From positions 703,096 to 740,639 of the forward strand of contig BFEA01000075.1 of the NCBI GenBank assembly GCA_003427395.1: a DNA stretch of 37,544 nt, given 5' to 3'. Under the pieces are notes generated by a model that did no database searches, was not told the DNA's origin, and was given only the letters and a program-made list of their open reading frames with translations. Numbering within the stretch: the stretch's first letter is position 1; each line of letters opens with the position of its first letter. Positions 34,901 through 37,544 of this stretch are shown here, one piece after another. The stretch is from Chara braunii (lineage: Eukaryota; Streptophyta; Charophyceae; Charales; Characeae). Position numbers and translations under genes: made by a program.

Positions 34901-36768
34901 CTTCCATGTATTGAACTGTATTCCATGTACCATGCGTTGTTGGGCAGACGTCAGGTTGGACCATACTGCGGTCCCACAGAAGCAGTGGGACTCGCACACA
35001 TCAGCGCAGCTCCAAATGTATCTATCGCGGGAAAGGCAATAGATACACCACCACCTTGTTGCTTGCCAGAGTCATTTAGTTCCGCTGGAGTTCGAACTCA
35101 GGACCTGGTCTGTATTTCAACAGTTCAGGTCAGGGGGGGTGTACCAACTGAGCTAGGCCAGAAGGTGTTGCTTGCCAGAGTCGTCGGGGTCGCCGCCACA
35201 AATCTTTTTTCTTTTTTTTGTGAATCATTGTTTGATATGCCCAGCACTTTTGGTTGTCTCAAAGGCAGCCATTCATGAGAAGGCCCCATGTCATTCCGAT
35301 CCATTGGGAATCGAAAAGGTATAATCAGAGTCGTAATGATGGTTGTATCATTTTTTCAGTCACAAAGATTGAGAGGAAGAGGCTGTGGTGGTGCTGCTGG
35401 TGTCGAGTTCGACTTGTAGGACAGTCTCCTCTTATACCATGGGCCTTGCTCAGACCAGATACATTTGGACTTGTCCAACATTCGTAATGTATAGGGATCG
35501 GTAGCAGGTTCAGGTACATTATAGTGGTTTGTAGTGGAGCAAGGCACCAGGCAGGGGGGATGTTTCGTGTTGTTCCGATAACAAACCCTCCTGTGTAGCA
35601 TCAAAGGTGTAGAAGGTCCGCCATTTGTGTATTTCTACCAGTCTTCGGGCGTACTCATGCTAGGACTTTTTCTAATAAGTTCCGGAATCTGGACGTTAGT
35701 GCGGTCAGATTCATCCAGGTCTGACCTAATTGCAGTTGGCCTCATTTAGGGACGTACGAGTGTGACACTAGCCCTATCTTAAATGTATGCGATCGCGCGT
35801 ATGACCGGACTTGCATGTATCTGTCCGCAATTATGTCTATTGACTCTATAAACATGTAAATTAGTTTTTGCGTCAGTATGCTCTTTTTTTTTTTTTTTTT
35901 TTTAGTTGTCCAGACAGCTTAACAATTGTTCGTTTTCTGCCCACTTTAGCCTCAGTTTTTTTTTCAGTTTTTTTATTTTCATATTGACACAGTATTAAAC
36001 AACGTTGTTGTCACTTTGCTGCACACTTTTGCCTCTTTTTTTTTTTTTTTCTTTCGCATTGACACTCACCTTTTCTCTCCTCGTTTTGTATGATTCGTAA
36101 CGAGCAGTACACGTCATTGGGCCATCCGTAGCTCCAGGTTTAATACATTCTTACTAATTCTTAGTATTTTTTTTGATAAATAAACTTTAATAAAGTGTAA
36201 TAAAAATATTATACTAGAGCGAAATAAAAATTTAATAAATGTATTACACAGGAGAGAGGAACTCAGCTACCTTAAAATTTTAAATTATTTTATGGATGGA
36301 TGAAAGTGAACTCCTTTTCTTTTCATTTTCTCTGTTCCTTTTTGTTTTTTTTTTTTCCTTTTGGGAGAAATTGGGGCCATAATCCGATTTACGTGTGTGA
36401 TCATTTCGCAGGGGTCATTCTCTCATCTTGTCTGTATCTTTCCAATTTTAATGCATGTCCTGAAGCACTCATTTTTTGAAATTACGCATAAATTCCCCCC
36501 CCCCCCGCTCTTTTATTTCTGTTCTAAACTTTTGCGGTCTGTCTGTCTGTCTGTTGTGGTGTTGGAAATGCAGCCAATTGAAAGGACTCCGCGCAAGTTC
36601 AATCCGCTGAAGATACCGAAGACGTTGCTAGCATCGCTGCCTTTCGAGTCAAAGCCAAAGGATTCACTGAAGTTAAAAAAGCTGGACAGACCGGCTATTA
36701 TTGCGGAACCGTTGGAGAGGAAGATTCGGAACATGATGGCAGAGCTGACAACCATCCGCAACGAAAAG
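5260..36768 (+). CDS. BMS1: BMS1 ribosome biogenesis GTPase, 16 exons visible, 3' end outside window
   Basis: BMS1 is the nucleolar GTPase of the 90S pre-ribosome (SSU processome). In yeast it binds Rcl1 and is needed for early pre-rRNA cleavages that make 18S rRNA. Exons by position: 5260-5469, 9665-9811, 14046-14255, 15200-15390, 16216-16426, 18067-18349, 21107-22078, about 23096-23367, 24489-24620, 25504-25608, 26591-26853, 28651-28759, 29366-29584, 31469-31708, 33810-34271, 36574-36768. All junctions keep frame and give about 1407 residues. Visible parts in order: a Lys-rich N-terminus, P-loop GPPQSGKT (116-123), THLD (211-214), AARP2CN region (about 257-335), acidic linker (about 420-830), and the conserved C-terminal domain (about 1036-1340). 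Human and Arabidopsis BMS1 have about 1280 and 1150 residues, so the linker here is long. The basic C-terminal tail is missing because the window ends in intron 16. TSR1 is a paralogue, but the P-loop and C-terminal wording fit BMS1. Confidence 0.95.
5844..5992. repeat. (GA)n microsatellite with one N
   Basis: An almost uninterrupted (GA)n tract of about 149 nt with a single N at 5928. The N probably joins two contigs or reads through an unresolved repeat, so the true length is unknown. Confidence 0.95.
6050..6135 (+). repeat. tRNA-derived SINE head
   Basis: The sequence starts GGCCTAGCTCAGTTCGTCC, containing an A box (TAGCTCAGTTCG, 6054-6065). About 55 nt later comes CCTGAGTTCGAATTCC with a B box (6120-6132). 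A T homopolymer interrupts the middle. The same head occurs on the minus strand at 35082-35160. The spacing and lost cloverleaf rule out a working tRNA. Confidence 0.6.
6515..6623. repeat. Inverted repeat, 35-bp perfect arms
   Basis: Arm 6515-6549 (GTTCGTGTTGTTGTTTTGGA...) is the exact complement of 6589-6623. After one mismatch the pairing continues for seven more bases (6551-6557 with 6581-6587). The predicted stem is therefore about 43 bp with a loop of about 23 nt. It could be a small foldback element or a hairpin RNA source in intron 1. Confidence 0.75.
6720..7110. repeat. Purine-rich GAA/GGA/GAT tract
   Basis: Runs of GAGGAG, GAAGAA and GATGAT with short interruptions, purine-rich on the + strand. 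No conserved protein reads through it, although it encodes acidic or basic low-complexity frames. Confidence 0.7.
7201..7313. mobile_element. Short MITE-like element with 25-bp terminal inverted repeats
   Basis: GGGCAATCCCGATCCCAGCC... at 7201-7225 pairs with 7289-7313 in inverted orientation with one mismatch in 25. The 113-bp element sits between GAA-rich tracts and has no coding capacity. No target-site duplication was recognised. Confidence 0.6.
7320..7440. repeat. (GAA)n tract
   Basis: GAAGAAGAA repeats with AGG and GCAAG interruptions. Low-complexity intronic DNA. Confidence 0.8.
8131..8216. repeat. (GGA)n/(GAC)n trinucleotide tract
   Basis: A GGA tract switches into a GAC tract (about 8180-8210). 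Intronic. Confidence 0.85.
8440..8691. repeat. (CAT)n/(ATG)n and (CAG)n tract
   Basis: CTC, ATG, CAT and CAG trinucleotide blocks follow one another for about 250 nt. ATG units face CAT units across a short gap (8465-8510), so the strand can fold back on itself. Confidence 0.85.
8825..9305. other. Assembly artefact bounded by Nextera mate-pair junction adapters
   Basis: CTGTCTCTTATACACATCT plus its reverse complement, the Nextera mate-pair circularisation junction, occurs at 8825-8862 and again at 9197-9234. Between them, 8863-8956 is an exact copy of 4668-4761. After an N at 8957, 8958-9196 is an exact copy of 20057-20295. After the second adapter, 9235 onward copies 8754 onward, an offset of 481 nt. 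The whole block is best explained by mate-pair reads used in gap filling and should not be treated as genomic sequence. Confidence 0.95.
9458..9660. repeat. T-C-T homopolymer tract
   Basis: About 21 T, then about 120 nt almost entirely C, then about 23 T, then C/T-rich sequence that runs into the exon 2 acceptor. It works as an extreme polypyrimidine tract and may be mis-sized in the assembly. Confidence 0.85.
9665..9811 (+). CDS. BMS1: BMS1 exon 2 (first half of P-loop)
   Basis: This exon encodes [20 protein letters not shown] and continues to [10 protein letters not shown], which matches the region just before and into the Walker A motif of BMS1. The acceptor is CTCACAG after a T/C tract of almost 200 nt. 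The donor is CAG/GTAAGG. It is 147 nt (49 codons), phase 0 at both ends. It holds residues 71-119 and stops in the middle of the nucleotide-binding loop. Confidence 0.92.
10040..10272. repeat. CT-rich minisatellite with TAGAGCTCC / TAGATCTCC units
   Basis: Units of roughly 30-45 nt each carry TAGA(G/T)CTCC followed by CCTCCCTCTCTCT-type sequence and recur about six times. Confidence 0.7.
11858..12343 (-). other. Unassigned minus-strand open frame in intron 2
   Basis: An uninterrupted frame of 161 codons antisense to BMS1. Its composition looks like real protein rather than low complexity (for example [18 protein letters not shown] and [18 protein letters not shown]). I do not recognise the family. 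The [14 protein letters not shown] segment faintly recalls the end of reverse transcriptases of Penelope-like type, so a transposon fragment is possible. There is no visible catalytic motif, upstream partner or splice evidence, so I do not call it a gene. Confidence 0.3.
12560..13130. repeat. Dispersed repeat, related to 32580-32930
   Basis: It contains GGCCTCC-rich blocks, TTAAACCACCAGTACTTGG (about 12806) and a 3' part GGCTGGTTGCAGGGTGGGCC followed by GGTAGGCTTGGCTGCGGGC. The same order, diverged, is found near 32878-32920 (GGTCGATAGGCTTGGTTGCG). Non-coding, probably an old non-autonomous transposon. Confidence 0.45.
13272..13340 (-). pseudogene. U2 snRNA 5' fragment
   Basis: On the minus strand the sequence reads GGCCTTTTGGCTAAA, then AGATCAA, then GTATCTGTTCTGATCAG and GGTTAATATGTGATC. 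This follows the first about 65 nt of U2 snRNA. The branch-point-pairing box GTGTAGTA is disrupted (insertion and changes), and nothing resembling the U2 3' half or Sm site follows, so it is a truncated pseudogene. Confidence 0.7.
13430..13690. repeat. Diverged direct repeat pair
   Basis: Segments at about 13430-13530 and 13583-13690 share the order GGGGA(A)G-AGTGGTGGA-TAAGC(G/A)GCATTG-GGGAGGGC-GGCTGCT-GATACGAA(G/A)TCAAC. The second copy overlaps the left arm of the foldback element at 13645. Confidence 0.5.
13645..13875. mobile_element. 231-bp foldback element (near-palindrome)
   Basis: CCGCACAGATACGAAGTCAA on the left matches the complement of the right end (13856-13875). The arms run about 100 bp each with roughly eight mismatches and meet near a small GTGGGT...ACCCAC hairpin (about 13750-13772). 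It lies 170 nt upstream of exon 3. It has no coding capacity and the mismatches suggest an old copy. Confidence 0.75.
14046..14255 (+). CDS. BMS1: BMS1 exon 3 (second half of P-loop, G domain)
   Basis: The exon starts after TTATCAG with codons for [18 protein letters not shown]. Joined to exon 2 it completes the Walker A motif GPPQSGKT. A start 5 nt downstream at the next AG would break the frame and meet a stop, so 14046 is the supported acceptor. It continues with [37 protein letters not shown] and a GTAAGG donor. It is 210 nt, phase 0 to phase 0. The family motif GPITIV.GK.RR is intact. The G domain has no classic DxxG switch II, which is normal for this family. Confidence 0.95.
14256..15199 (+). 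other. BMS1 intron 3 with AAAGTCAAC-type short repeats
   Basis: A 944-nt intron. From about 14281 to 14590 the words AAAGTCAACAAA, CAAATCTAACAAAGTC and CCCTTAACAAAGTCAAAT recur as an irregular short-unit array. A degenerate tRNA-like head on the minus strand lies at 14983-15031. Confidence 0.8.
14983..15031 (-). repeat. Degenerate tRNA-like SINE head
   Basis: On the minus strand CATCTCAGCAAGTACAACCC resembles the A-box region CTAGCTCAGTTGGTACACC of the copy at 35160-35082. It is followed by CCTGGGTTCAATTTC as a B-box-like segment. The match is weak and no structure is preserved. Confidence 0.35.
15200..15390 (+). CDS. BMS1: BMS1 exon 4 (THLD guanine-specificity motif)
   Basis: This exon encodes [19 protein letters not shown] followed by [19 protein letters not shown] and [20 protein letters not shown], nearly identical to BMS1 of plants and animals. 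THLD (residues 211-214) takes the place of the NKxD guanine-specificity motif. Acceptor GTCAAACAG. The donor is GGAAA/GTACGT, which leaves two bases of the Lys codon (phase 2) to be completed by the G that opens exon 5. Confidence 0.97.
15391..16215 (+). other. BMS1 intron 4 with (CT)n tract
   Basis: An 825-nt intron with a (CT)n microsatellite at 15607-15689 flanked by CTCTCTGTGTCTGTCTG-type sequence to about 15810. Nothing else is recognised. Confidence 0.85.
16216..16426 (+). CDS. BMS1: BMS1 exon 5 (AARP2CN region)
   Basis: After the acceptor TTTACCAG the exon reads G/TAC and encodes [20 protein letters not shown], then [20 protein letters not shown] and [21 protein letters not shown]. 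This is the start of the AARP2CN domain shared by BMS1 and TSR1. The [11 protein letters not shown] and GYLRG wording is typical of BMS1. It is 211 nt long, enters after two codon bases and exits in phase 0 at AAG/GTGGGT. Confidence 0.97.
16619..16730. mobile_element. Short MITE, TACCGTCTTCACCCGAA termini
   Basis: TTACCGTCTTCACCCGAAAAG on the left faces CTCGGGAGAAGACGGTAG on the right. The internal sequence GCCTGCATTTGTGGCAAGTT and TCAGTCTAGGTACAGCAAT recurs in the truncated copy at 16788-16874. The termini resemble those of the longer elements at 4346 and 30986. Confidence 0.65.
16788..16874. mobile_element. Truncated copy of the 16619 MITE
   Basis: CTACTGTCTTCACCCGAAAAG starts the copy, which follows the first one closely through TCTAGGTACAGCAAT. 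It then loses similarity shortly before the U2-like sequence that begins near 16884. The right terminus is missing. Confidence 0.6.
16884..17096 (+). pseudogene. Chimeric U2-U6 snRNA retropseudogene
   Basis: Positions 16884-16955 follow U2 snRNA: GATAAGATTGAGTGTAGTA, then CTGTTCTGATTGATCAG and CTTAATATCTGATTCGTGG. Positions 16980-17083 follow U6 in the same orientation: CGGGACATCCGTTTAAATTG, GAACGATTCAGAGAAGATTC, GCATGGCCCCTGTGC and GTCGAGAAATGG. An A-run (17085-17096) ends the unit. In U6 the ACAGAGA box is TCAGAGA, the AGC triad is CGC, and the 5' stem-loop is broken, so it cannot be a working U6. The poly-A end and the fusion suggest reverse transcription with template switching. Confidence 0.8.
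17346..17402. repeat. Perfect 23-bp inverted repeat with 11-nt loop
   Basis: TTGCTACAGTTATTGCGAAA... at 17346-17368 is exactly complementary to 17380-17402. The loop is 17369-17379. In transcribed intron RNA this gives a stable hairpin. Either a palindromic insertion or a very short foldback element. Confidence 0.85.
17983..18056. repeat. (GT)n microsatellite
   Basis: About 74 nt of nearly pure GT immediately before the exon 6 acceptor. It replaces a normal polypyrimidine tract except for the last TTTCTTTGCAG. Confidence 0.95.
18067..18349 (+). CDS. BMS1: BMS1 exon 6 (AARP2CN end)
   Basis: This exon encodes [20 protein letters not shown], then [18 protein letters not shown] and [20 protein letters not shown], all conserved BMS1 segments. 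A less conserved charged tail ends in DKATG. The acceptor TTTCTTTGCAG follows directly after a (GT)n tract of about 74 nt that reaches to within about 10 nt of it. The donor ACAG/GTATGG leaves one base of a Gly codon. Length is 283 nt. Confidence 0.96.
18788..18916. repeat. 63-bp tandem duplication
   Basis: ATCGAACAAAACAGGTCGAA... at 18788-18849 is repeated from 18851 with identical bases apart from a 4-nt AATT insertion. A recent duplication in intron 6. Confidence 0.85.
20671..20844. mobile_element. MITE with TTAAAC(C/T)AC termini
   Basis: TTAAACCACTAGTACCTTTG at the left end faces CAAAGGTACTGGTAGTTTAA at the right end. Inside are GGAGGCCGA blocks in inverted orientation and CGGCCGTCGTTTCGTTTCGG, which also occurs inverted in the element at 36815-37021. 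The TTAA at both ends could be a target-site duplication or part of the inverted repeat. Confidence 0.7.
21107..22078 (+). CDS. BMS1: BMS1 exon 7 (long acidic linker)
   Basis: The exon opens [20 protein letters not shown] after completing a split Gly codon, matching the DVGEDLVKSLQNTKYSVDEKL segment of plant BMS1. It then codes about 300 residues dominated by Glu and Asp. The family landmark [10 protein letters not shown] sits in the middle (near 21535-21565), followed by a second acidic block and [15 protein letters not shown]. The coding sequence is nearly microsatellite-like GAG/GAT repeats. The acceptor is TTTGGCAG and the donor GAAG/GTATAA (phase 1). Length is 972 nt, much longer than other exons here. 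Confidence 0.93.
22079..23095 (+). other. BMS1 intron 7
   Basis: A 1017-nt intron with small internal duplications: GTAACACATTGCA(T/C)G(G/C)AATG at 22190-22250, an AGATCT-rich cluster (22480-22550), and AGCAAAGCAGGATGAGAGTG at about 22875 and 22942. No gene seen. Confidence 0.7.
23096..23367 (+). CDS. BMS1: BMS1 exon 8 (WKEGL segment; 5' end uncertain)
   Basis: The 3' part encodes [17 protein letters not shown] before AAG/GTATGC and corresponds to the conserved ERWKASL / LKWKEDLSRKA segment. Upstream in the same open frame is a run of 14 Asp codons (GAT/GAC) and a His/Asp mixture. Three acceptors fit the required phase: 23084, 23096 (after ATGCAG, chosen) and 23294 (after GATGTAG, which would drop the poly-Asp). 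The first two give an exon of about 270-280 nt; the last gives 74 nt. The 3' boundary is firm and the 5' boundary is not. Confidence 0.7.
23368..24488 (+). other. BMS1 intron 8 with (GA)n tract
   Basis: A 1121-nt intron with an 84-nt (GA)n tract at 24311-24395. Directly after it GGAGCTTCTGTATGCATTT (24395-24413) is almost identical to GGAGCTTCTGAATGCATTT near 23113 in exon 8. Confidence 0.8.
24489..24620 (+). CDS. BMS1: BMS1 exon 9 (INLMELVYG)
   Basis: The exon starts after TTGATCAG with [18 protein letters not shown], equivalent to INLMQQVYG of Arabidopsis. It continues through an acidic patch [15 protein letters not shown] to HRRASHK at a GTAAAA donor. It is 132 nt, phase 0 on both sides. 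It sits downstream of a (GA)n tract of 84 nt in intron 8. Confidence 0.93.
24621..25503 (+). other. BMS1 intron 9
   Basis: An 883-nt intron, purine-rich (AGGGAGAGGAAAG-type) from about 24830 to 25150. No element recognised. Confidence 0.8.
25504..25608 (+). CDS. BMS1: BMS1 exon 10 (DCSRF segment)
   Basis: This exon encodes [20 protein letters not shown] followed by [15 protein letters not shown]. The DxDDCSRF...W..DE pattern aligns with DSLDCSRF...DWDLEE of human BMS1. The acceptor is CATGCAG and the donor GAG/GTAAGA. It is 105 nt (35 codons), phase 0 on both sides. Confidence 0.93.
25609..26590 (+). other. BMS1 intron 10 with compound minisatellite
   Basis: A 982-nt intron. From 25700 to 26015 the segment GATGTG(G/A)CTGTCGGGGAGTA recurs four times, spaced by (GT)n and (GA)n tracts of different lengths and ATGCATGCATG variants. 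A single N sits at 25853. Confidence 0.85.
26591..26853 (+). CDS. BMS1: BMS1 exon 11 (IRDRFVTG; ends at U12-type donor)
   Basis: This exon encodes [18 protein letters not shown], then [17 protein letters not shown] and [16 protein letters not shown], all matching BMS1. The acceptor is TTCTTTACAG. The exon must end before the conserved Lys-Tyr-Asp-Gly. No GT donor is available there, but ATATCCTTTT, the U12-type AT-AC donor, starts at 26854. Ending at 26853 leaves two bases (AA) of a Lys codon. Length is 263 nt. Confidence 0.92.
27162..27412. repeat. 14-bp minisatellite (GAAAATTGGGGGTC)
   Basis: About 17 units of GAAAATTGGGGGTCA with point variants (GGGTGTCG, GAAATTGG). It is short-unit, G-rich and strand-asymmetric, and lies in the U12-type intron. 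Confidence 0.9.
27794..28160. repeat. Tandem array with hairpin-forming monomers (about 26-36 bp)
   Basis: Each monomer contains TTGGGACCATCATC and, after a few bases, ATGGTCCCAGG, so GGGACCAT and ATGGTCCC pair within the unit. Five or six near-identical 33-36-bp units are followed by shorter, diverged units to about 28160. An N at 27918 replaces part of one monomer, so copy number is probably wrong. Confidence 0.9.
28245..28366. repeat. 61-bp tandem duplication
   Basis: ACATCCCTGCATGTC(G/A)GAGC... is present twice in tandem (28245-28305, 28306-28366) with one difference. Confidence 0.9.
28651..28759 (+). CDS. BMS1: BMS1 exon 12 (starts at U12-type AC acceptor)
   Basis: Joined to exon 11 the first base completes AAA (Lys), then [18 protein letters not shown] and [16 protein letters not shown] follow. 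FDSKYDG matches FDAEYDG of Arabidopsis, and SYYDQ matches the STYFDD segment of the human protein. The acceptor is ...ACATAC at 28650 with TCCTTGAC just upstream. The donor is CAG/GTAAGC. It is 109 nt, leaving in phase 0. Confidence 0.9.
28760..29365 (+). other. BMS1 intron 12
   Basis: A 606-nt intron containing a local duplication near 29175-29255 (AAGGTGTTTGT...TGCACTCATTCCTTC twice). A splice-like acceptor at 28952 opens LVDDALN, but it is not needed for a conserved protein. Confidence 0.8.
29366..29584 (+). CDS. BMS1: BMS1 exon 13 (start of C-terminal domain)
   Basis: This exon encodes [20 protein letters not shown], then [20 protein letters not shown] and [19 protein letters not shown], ending in GYMQ. 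It corresponds to the EGFR.G.Y.R.E..N.P.E...FDP..P...GG motif chain of BMS1. The acceptor is CAACAG and the donor CAG/GTACAG. It is 219 nt (73 codons), phase 0 on both sides. Confidence 0.96.
30986..31190. mobile_element. MITE, CTACCTTCTTCCCCCG family, copy 2
   Basis: CTACCTTCTTCCCCCGAACA opens the copy and GTTCGTGTGAAGACGGTAG closes it. Inside are variants of ATAACGC(A/C)(T/C)ATGCGTTGT. It is the same length class (205 bp) as copy 1 but more diverged at the right end. Confidence 0.7.
31305..31375. repeat. 11-bp tandem repeat (AAAATTACTAG)
   Basis: Six consecutive near-perfect units of AAAATTACTAG about 95 nt upstream of exon 14. Confidence 0.92.
31469..31708 (+). CDS. BMS1: BMS1 exon 14 (RIBIOP_C / DUF663 core)
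   Basis: This exon encodes [20 protein letters not shown], then [20 protein letters not shown] and [20 protein letters not shown], the best conserved block of the family C-terminal domain. It ends in FQMLSNNQ at a GTATGT donor. The acceptor is GACTCCAG. It is 240 nt (80 codons), phase 0 on both sides. Plant-type SNNQ at the end supports a streptophyte origin. Confidence 0.97.
32197..32346. repeat. 75-bp tandem duplication
   Basis: ACTTCTC(C/T)TGTAGGAAGCTT... is present twice in tandem (32197-32271, 32272-32346) with two differences. Confidence 0.92.
32580..32930. repeat. Dispersed repeat, related to 12560-13130
   Basis: It contains GGAGGTACCGGTGGTTTAAA (about 32726-32745), the reverse complement of the TTTAAACCACCGGTACC terminus type, and GGTCGATAGGCTTGGTTGCG near 32893, matching the 3' part of the repeat at 13090. 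Confidence 0.4.
33810..34271 (+). CDS. BMS1: BMS1 exon 15 (RIBIOP_C continued)
   Basis: Starting after GGTCAG, the exon encodes [59 protein letters not shown] and [18 protein letters not shown], ending in [10 protein letters not shown]. It is the expected direct continuation of exon 14. The donor used for the conserved frame is AAG/GTACAC at 34272. The last 27 nt of the exon and this donor are repeated twice downstream, so two further donors (after 34409 and 34547) are in frame with this exon. Confidence 0.95.
34245..34565 (+). repeat. 138-bp triplication of exon 15 end plus donor
   Basis: CCAGTGAACAATGACTCTCT starts at 34245, 34383 and 34521, an exact 138-bp period. The first copy begins in exon 15 coding sequence and carries the used donor. 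The second repeats it fully, and the third is cut shortly after its GTACGT donor. Each intronic copy is preceded by a strong T/C tract and TTGTACCAG. Confidence 0.95.
34272..36573 (+). other. BMS1 intron 15
   Basis: A 2302-nt intron. It starts with the 138-bp repeats, carries a minus-strand SINE head at 35082-35160, T homopolymers (35884-35904, 36037-36050) and AT-rich sequence (36160-36290). The stretch 35260-35880 has no recognised feature. Confidence 0.8.
35082..35160 (-). repeat. tRNA-derived SINE head
   Basis: On the minus strand it reads TGGCCTAGCTCAGTTGGTAC, with A box TAGCTCAGTTGG (35144-35155), and later CCTGAGTTCGAACTCC with B box (35087-35099). The copy at 6050-6135 shares the head, the GTTGAAA(C/T)ACAGACC middle and the CCTGAGTTCGAA end. 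An intact tRNA is unlikely because the arms do not pair well and the spacing is long. Confidence 0.65.
36574..36768 (+). CDS. BMS1: BMS1 exon 16
   Basis: This exon encodes [30 protein letters not shown] and [20 protein letters not shown], matching the KFNPL.IPK.L...LPF.SKPK and EP.ERK motifs of BMS1. The acceptor is AAATGCAG and the donor AAG/GTGAGA. It is 195 nt (65 codons), phase 0 on both sides. The Lys/Arg-rich tail that follows in other BMS1 proteins is not present before the window ends, so at least one more exon lies downstream. Confidence 0.94.
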
Positions 36769-36814
36769 GTGAGAGGCATCAAGTCTTTTTCTTTGAGAAA
36801 AAAAAAAAAAAAAA

Positions 36815-37021
36815 ACACTAGTACCCCTGCCGGTTGGGAAAATAGGGAGGCCTCGGGTGGGCCTCCGATCTTTAAGGAGGAGGCCGAAACGAAACGACGG
36901 CCACCGATGAGATAAATCAACAGCGGCTGTCGTCGGCCCCAGCCCCGCGACGTTTTAGGAGTTTGGGAAAACTGCCAGTTTTCCCTATTTTCCCAACACT
37001 GGCGGAGGTACTAGTGCTGTA
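36815..37021. mobile_element. MITE with CACTAGTACC termini
   Basis: ACACTAGTACCCCTGCCGGT on the left faces GGCGGAGGTACTAGTGCTGT on the right, with TTGGGAAAATAGGG / CCCTATTTTCCCAA inside each end. The inner GGAGGCCGAAACGAAACGAC matches the element at 20671-20844 in the opposite orientation. Confidence 0.7.
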
Positions 37022-37455
37022 AGAAGGAAAAAAAAAAAAAAAAAGGGCAACGCCCTTGTGAAGTATTATCGTTGAAGGAACCGGACTGTTGCTCCCAGAA
37101 TGGCAGGAGCCAGAACCAAGAGGTTCTGGGGAAAAAAAAAAAAAAAAAAAAAAGAAGAACTCATCAGCCCTTGGTAATTCAGAAAGCATTGGACTTCATT
37201 CATCTTGTTCCATTGTGGATTCGAACTCGGGTTCATGGTGTACCGACTAGCAATGGACCACGATCCGCAGGCACGCGAAACAAAACTCACAGCACACTGA
37301 AATTGCACCGAAAACTCACACACGCGAACACTGCACACCGAATCACCATGCATGAAGATGGAAACCGCTCCAAAAATCTTATTATTATACGAAAACGAAT
37401 TGAATGCAAGCTGTTTATGACCGCAATCGCCGAAGTCTAAAACAGGCGACTGCTT

Positions 37456-37544
<89 letters not shown>
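37456..37544. repeat. (CT)n microsatellite at window end
   Basis: Pure CT dinucleotides for about 89 nt, up to the last base. The contig may be cut here because of the repeat. Confidence 0.95.

Larger units (their letters stand above)
36769..37544 (+). other. Start of BMS1 intron 16 (continues past window)
   Basis: The donor AAG/GTGAGA is followed by poly-A runs, a MITE (36815-37021), a degenerate tRNA-like segment on the minus strand (37215-37260, B-box-like CGAGTTCGAATCC) and a (CT)n tract from 37456 to the window end. No further exon is seen. Confidence 0.8.

Noticed and set aside
35082-35160. Functional tRNA gene on the minus strand
   Set aside because: A and B boxes are good, but the acceptor and anticodon arms do not pair convincingly and a related interrupted copy exists at 6050, which fits a SINE.

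Overview
This is a eukaryotic nuclear window dominated by one very large, intron-rich gene on the + strand. The gene encodes BMS1, the GTPase of the small-subunit processome that works in 40S ribosome biogenesis. I can place 16 coding exons between about 5260 and 36768. They give roughly 1400 codons, and the last basic C-terminal exon or exons lie beyond the window. Exon phases match at every junction. The introns run from 0.6 to 4.2 kb, so about 4.2 kb of coding sequence is spread over 31.5 kb.

The protein is closest to land-plant BMS1 in wording (for example [23 protein letters not shown] and FDSKYDG). The introns are long and full of microsatellites, MITEs and SINE-like copies. This suggests a streptophyte alga with a large genome; Chara braunii is my best guess, but that is inference. 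Four single N bases and two Nextera mate-pair junction adapters show that this is a short-read, gap-filled draft assembly.

Layout: 1-5259 is upstream sequence, with a GC-rich block at 1330-3460 holding a TATA-like element and splice-like signals, and a 207-bp MITE at 4346-4552. Exon 1 starts at 5260 or 5305. Introns 1 and 2 (about 4.2 kb each) hold (GA)n, trinucleotide tracts, inverted-repeat elements, a 481-bp assembly artefact (8825-9305), a long T/C tract, a U2 snRNA fragment and a 231-bp foldback element. Exons 3-6 (14046-18349) encode the G domain and AARP2CN region. Intron 5 carries a U2-U6 chimeric snRNA retropseudogene. Exons 7-8 encode a very long acidic linker. Exons 9-16 encode the conserved C-terminal half.

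The most notable observations are these. Intron 11 is a U12-type AT-AC intron. A 138-bp triplication at the 3' end of exon 15 creates two 23-nt cassettes that would behave as poison micro-exons. The snRNA retropseudogene is chimeric. One tandem array is built from hairpin-forming monomers. An adapter-bounded misassembly lies in intron 1. No second protein-coding gene is convincingly supported.
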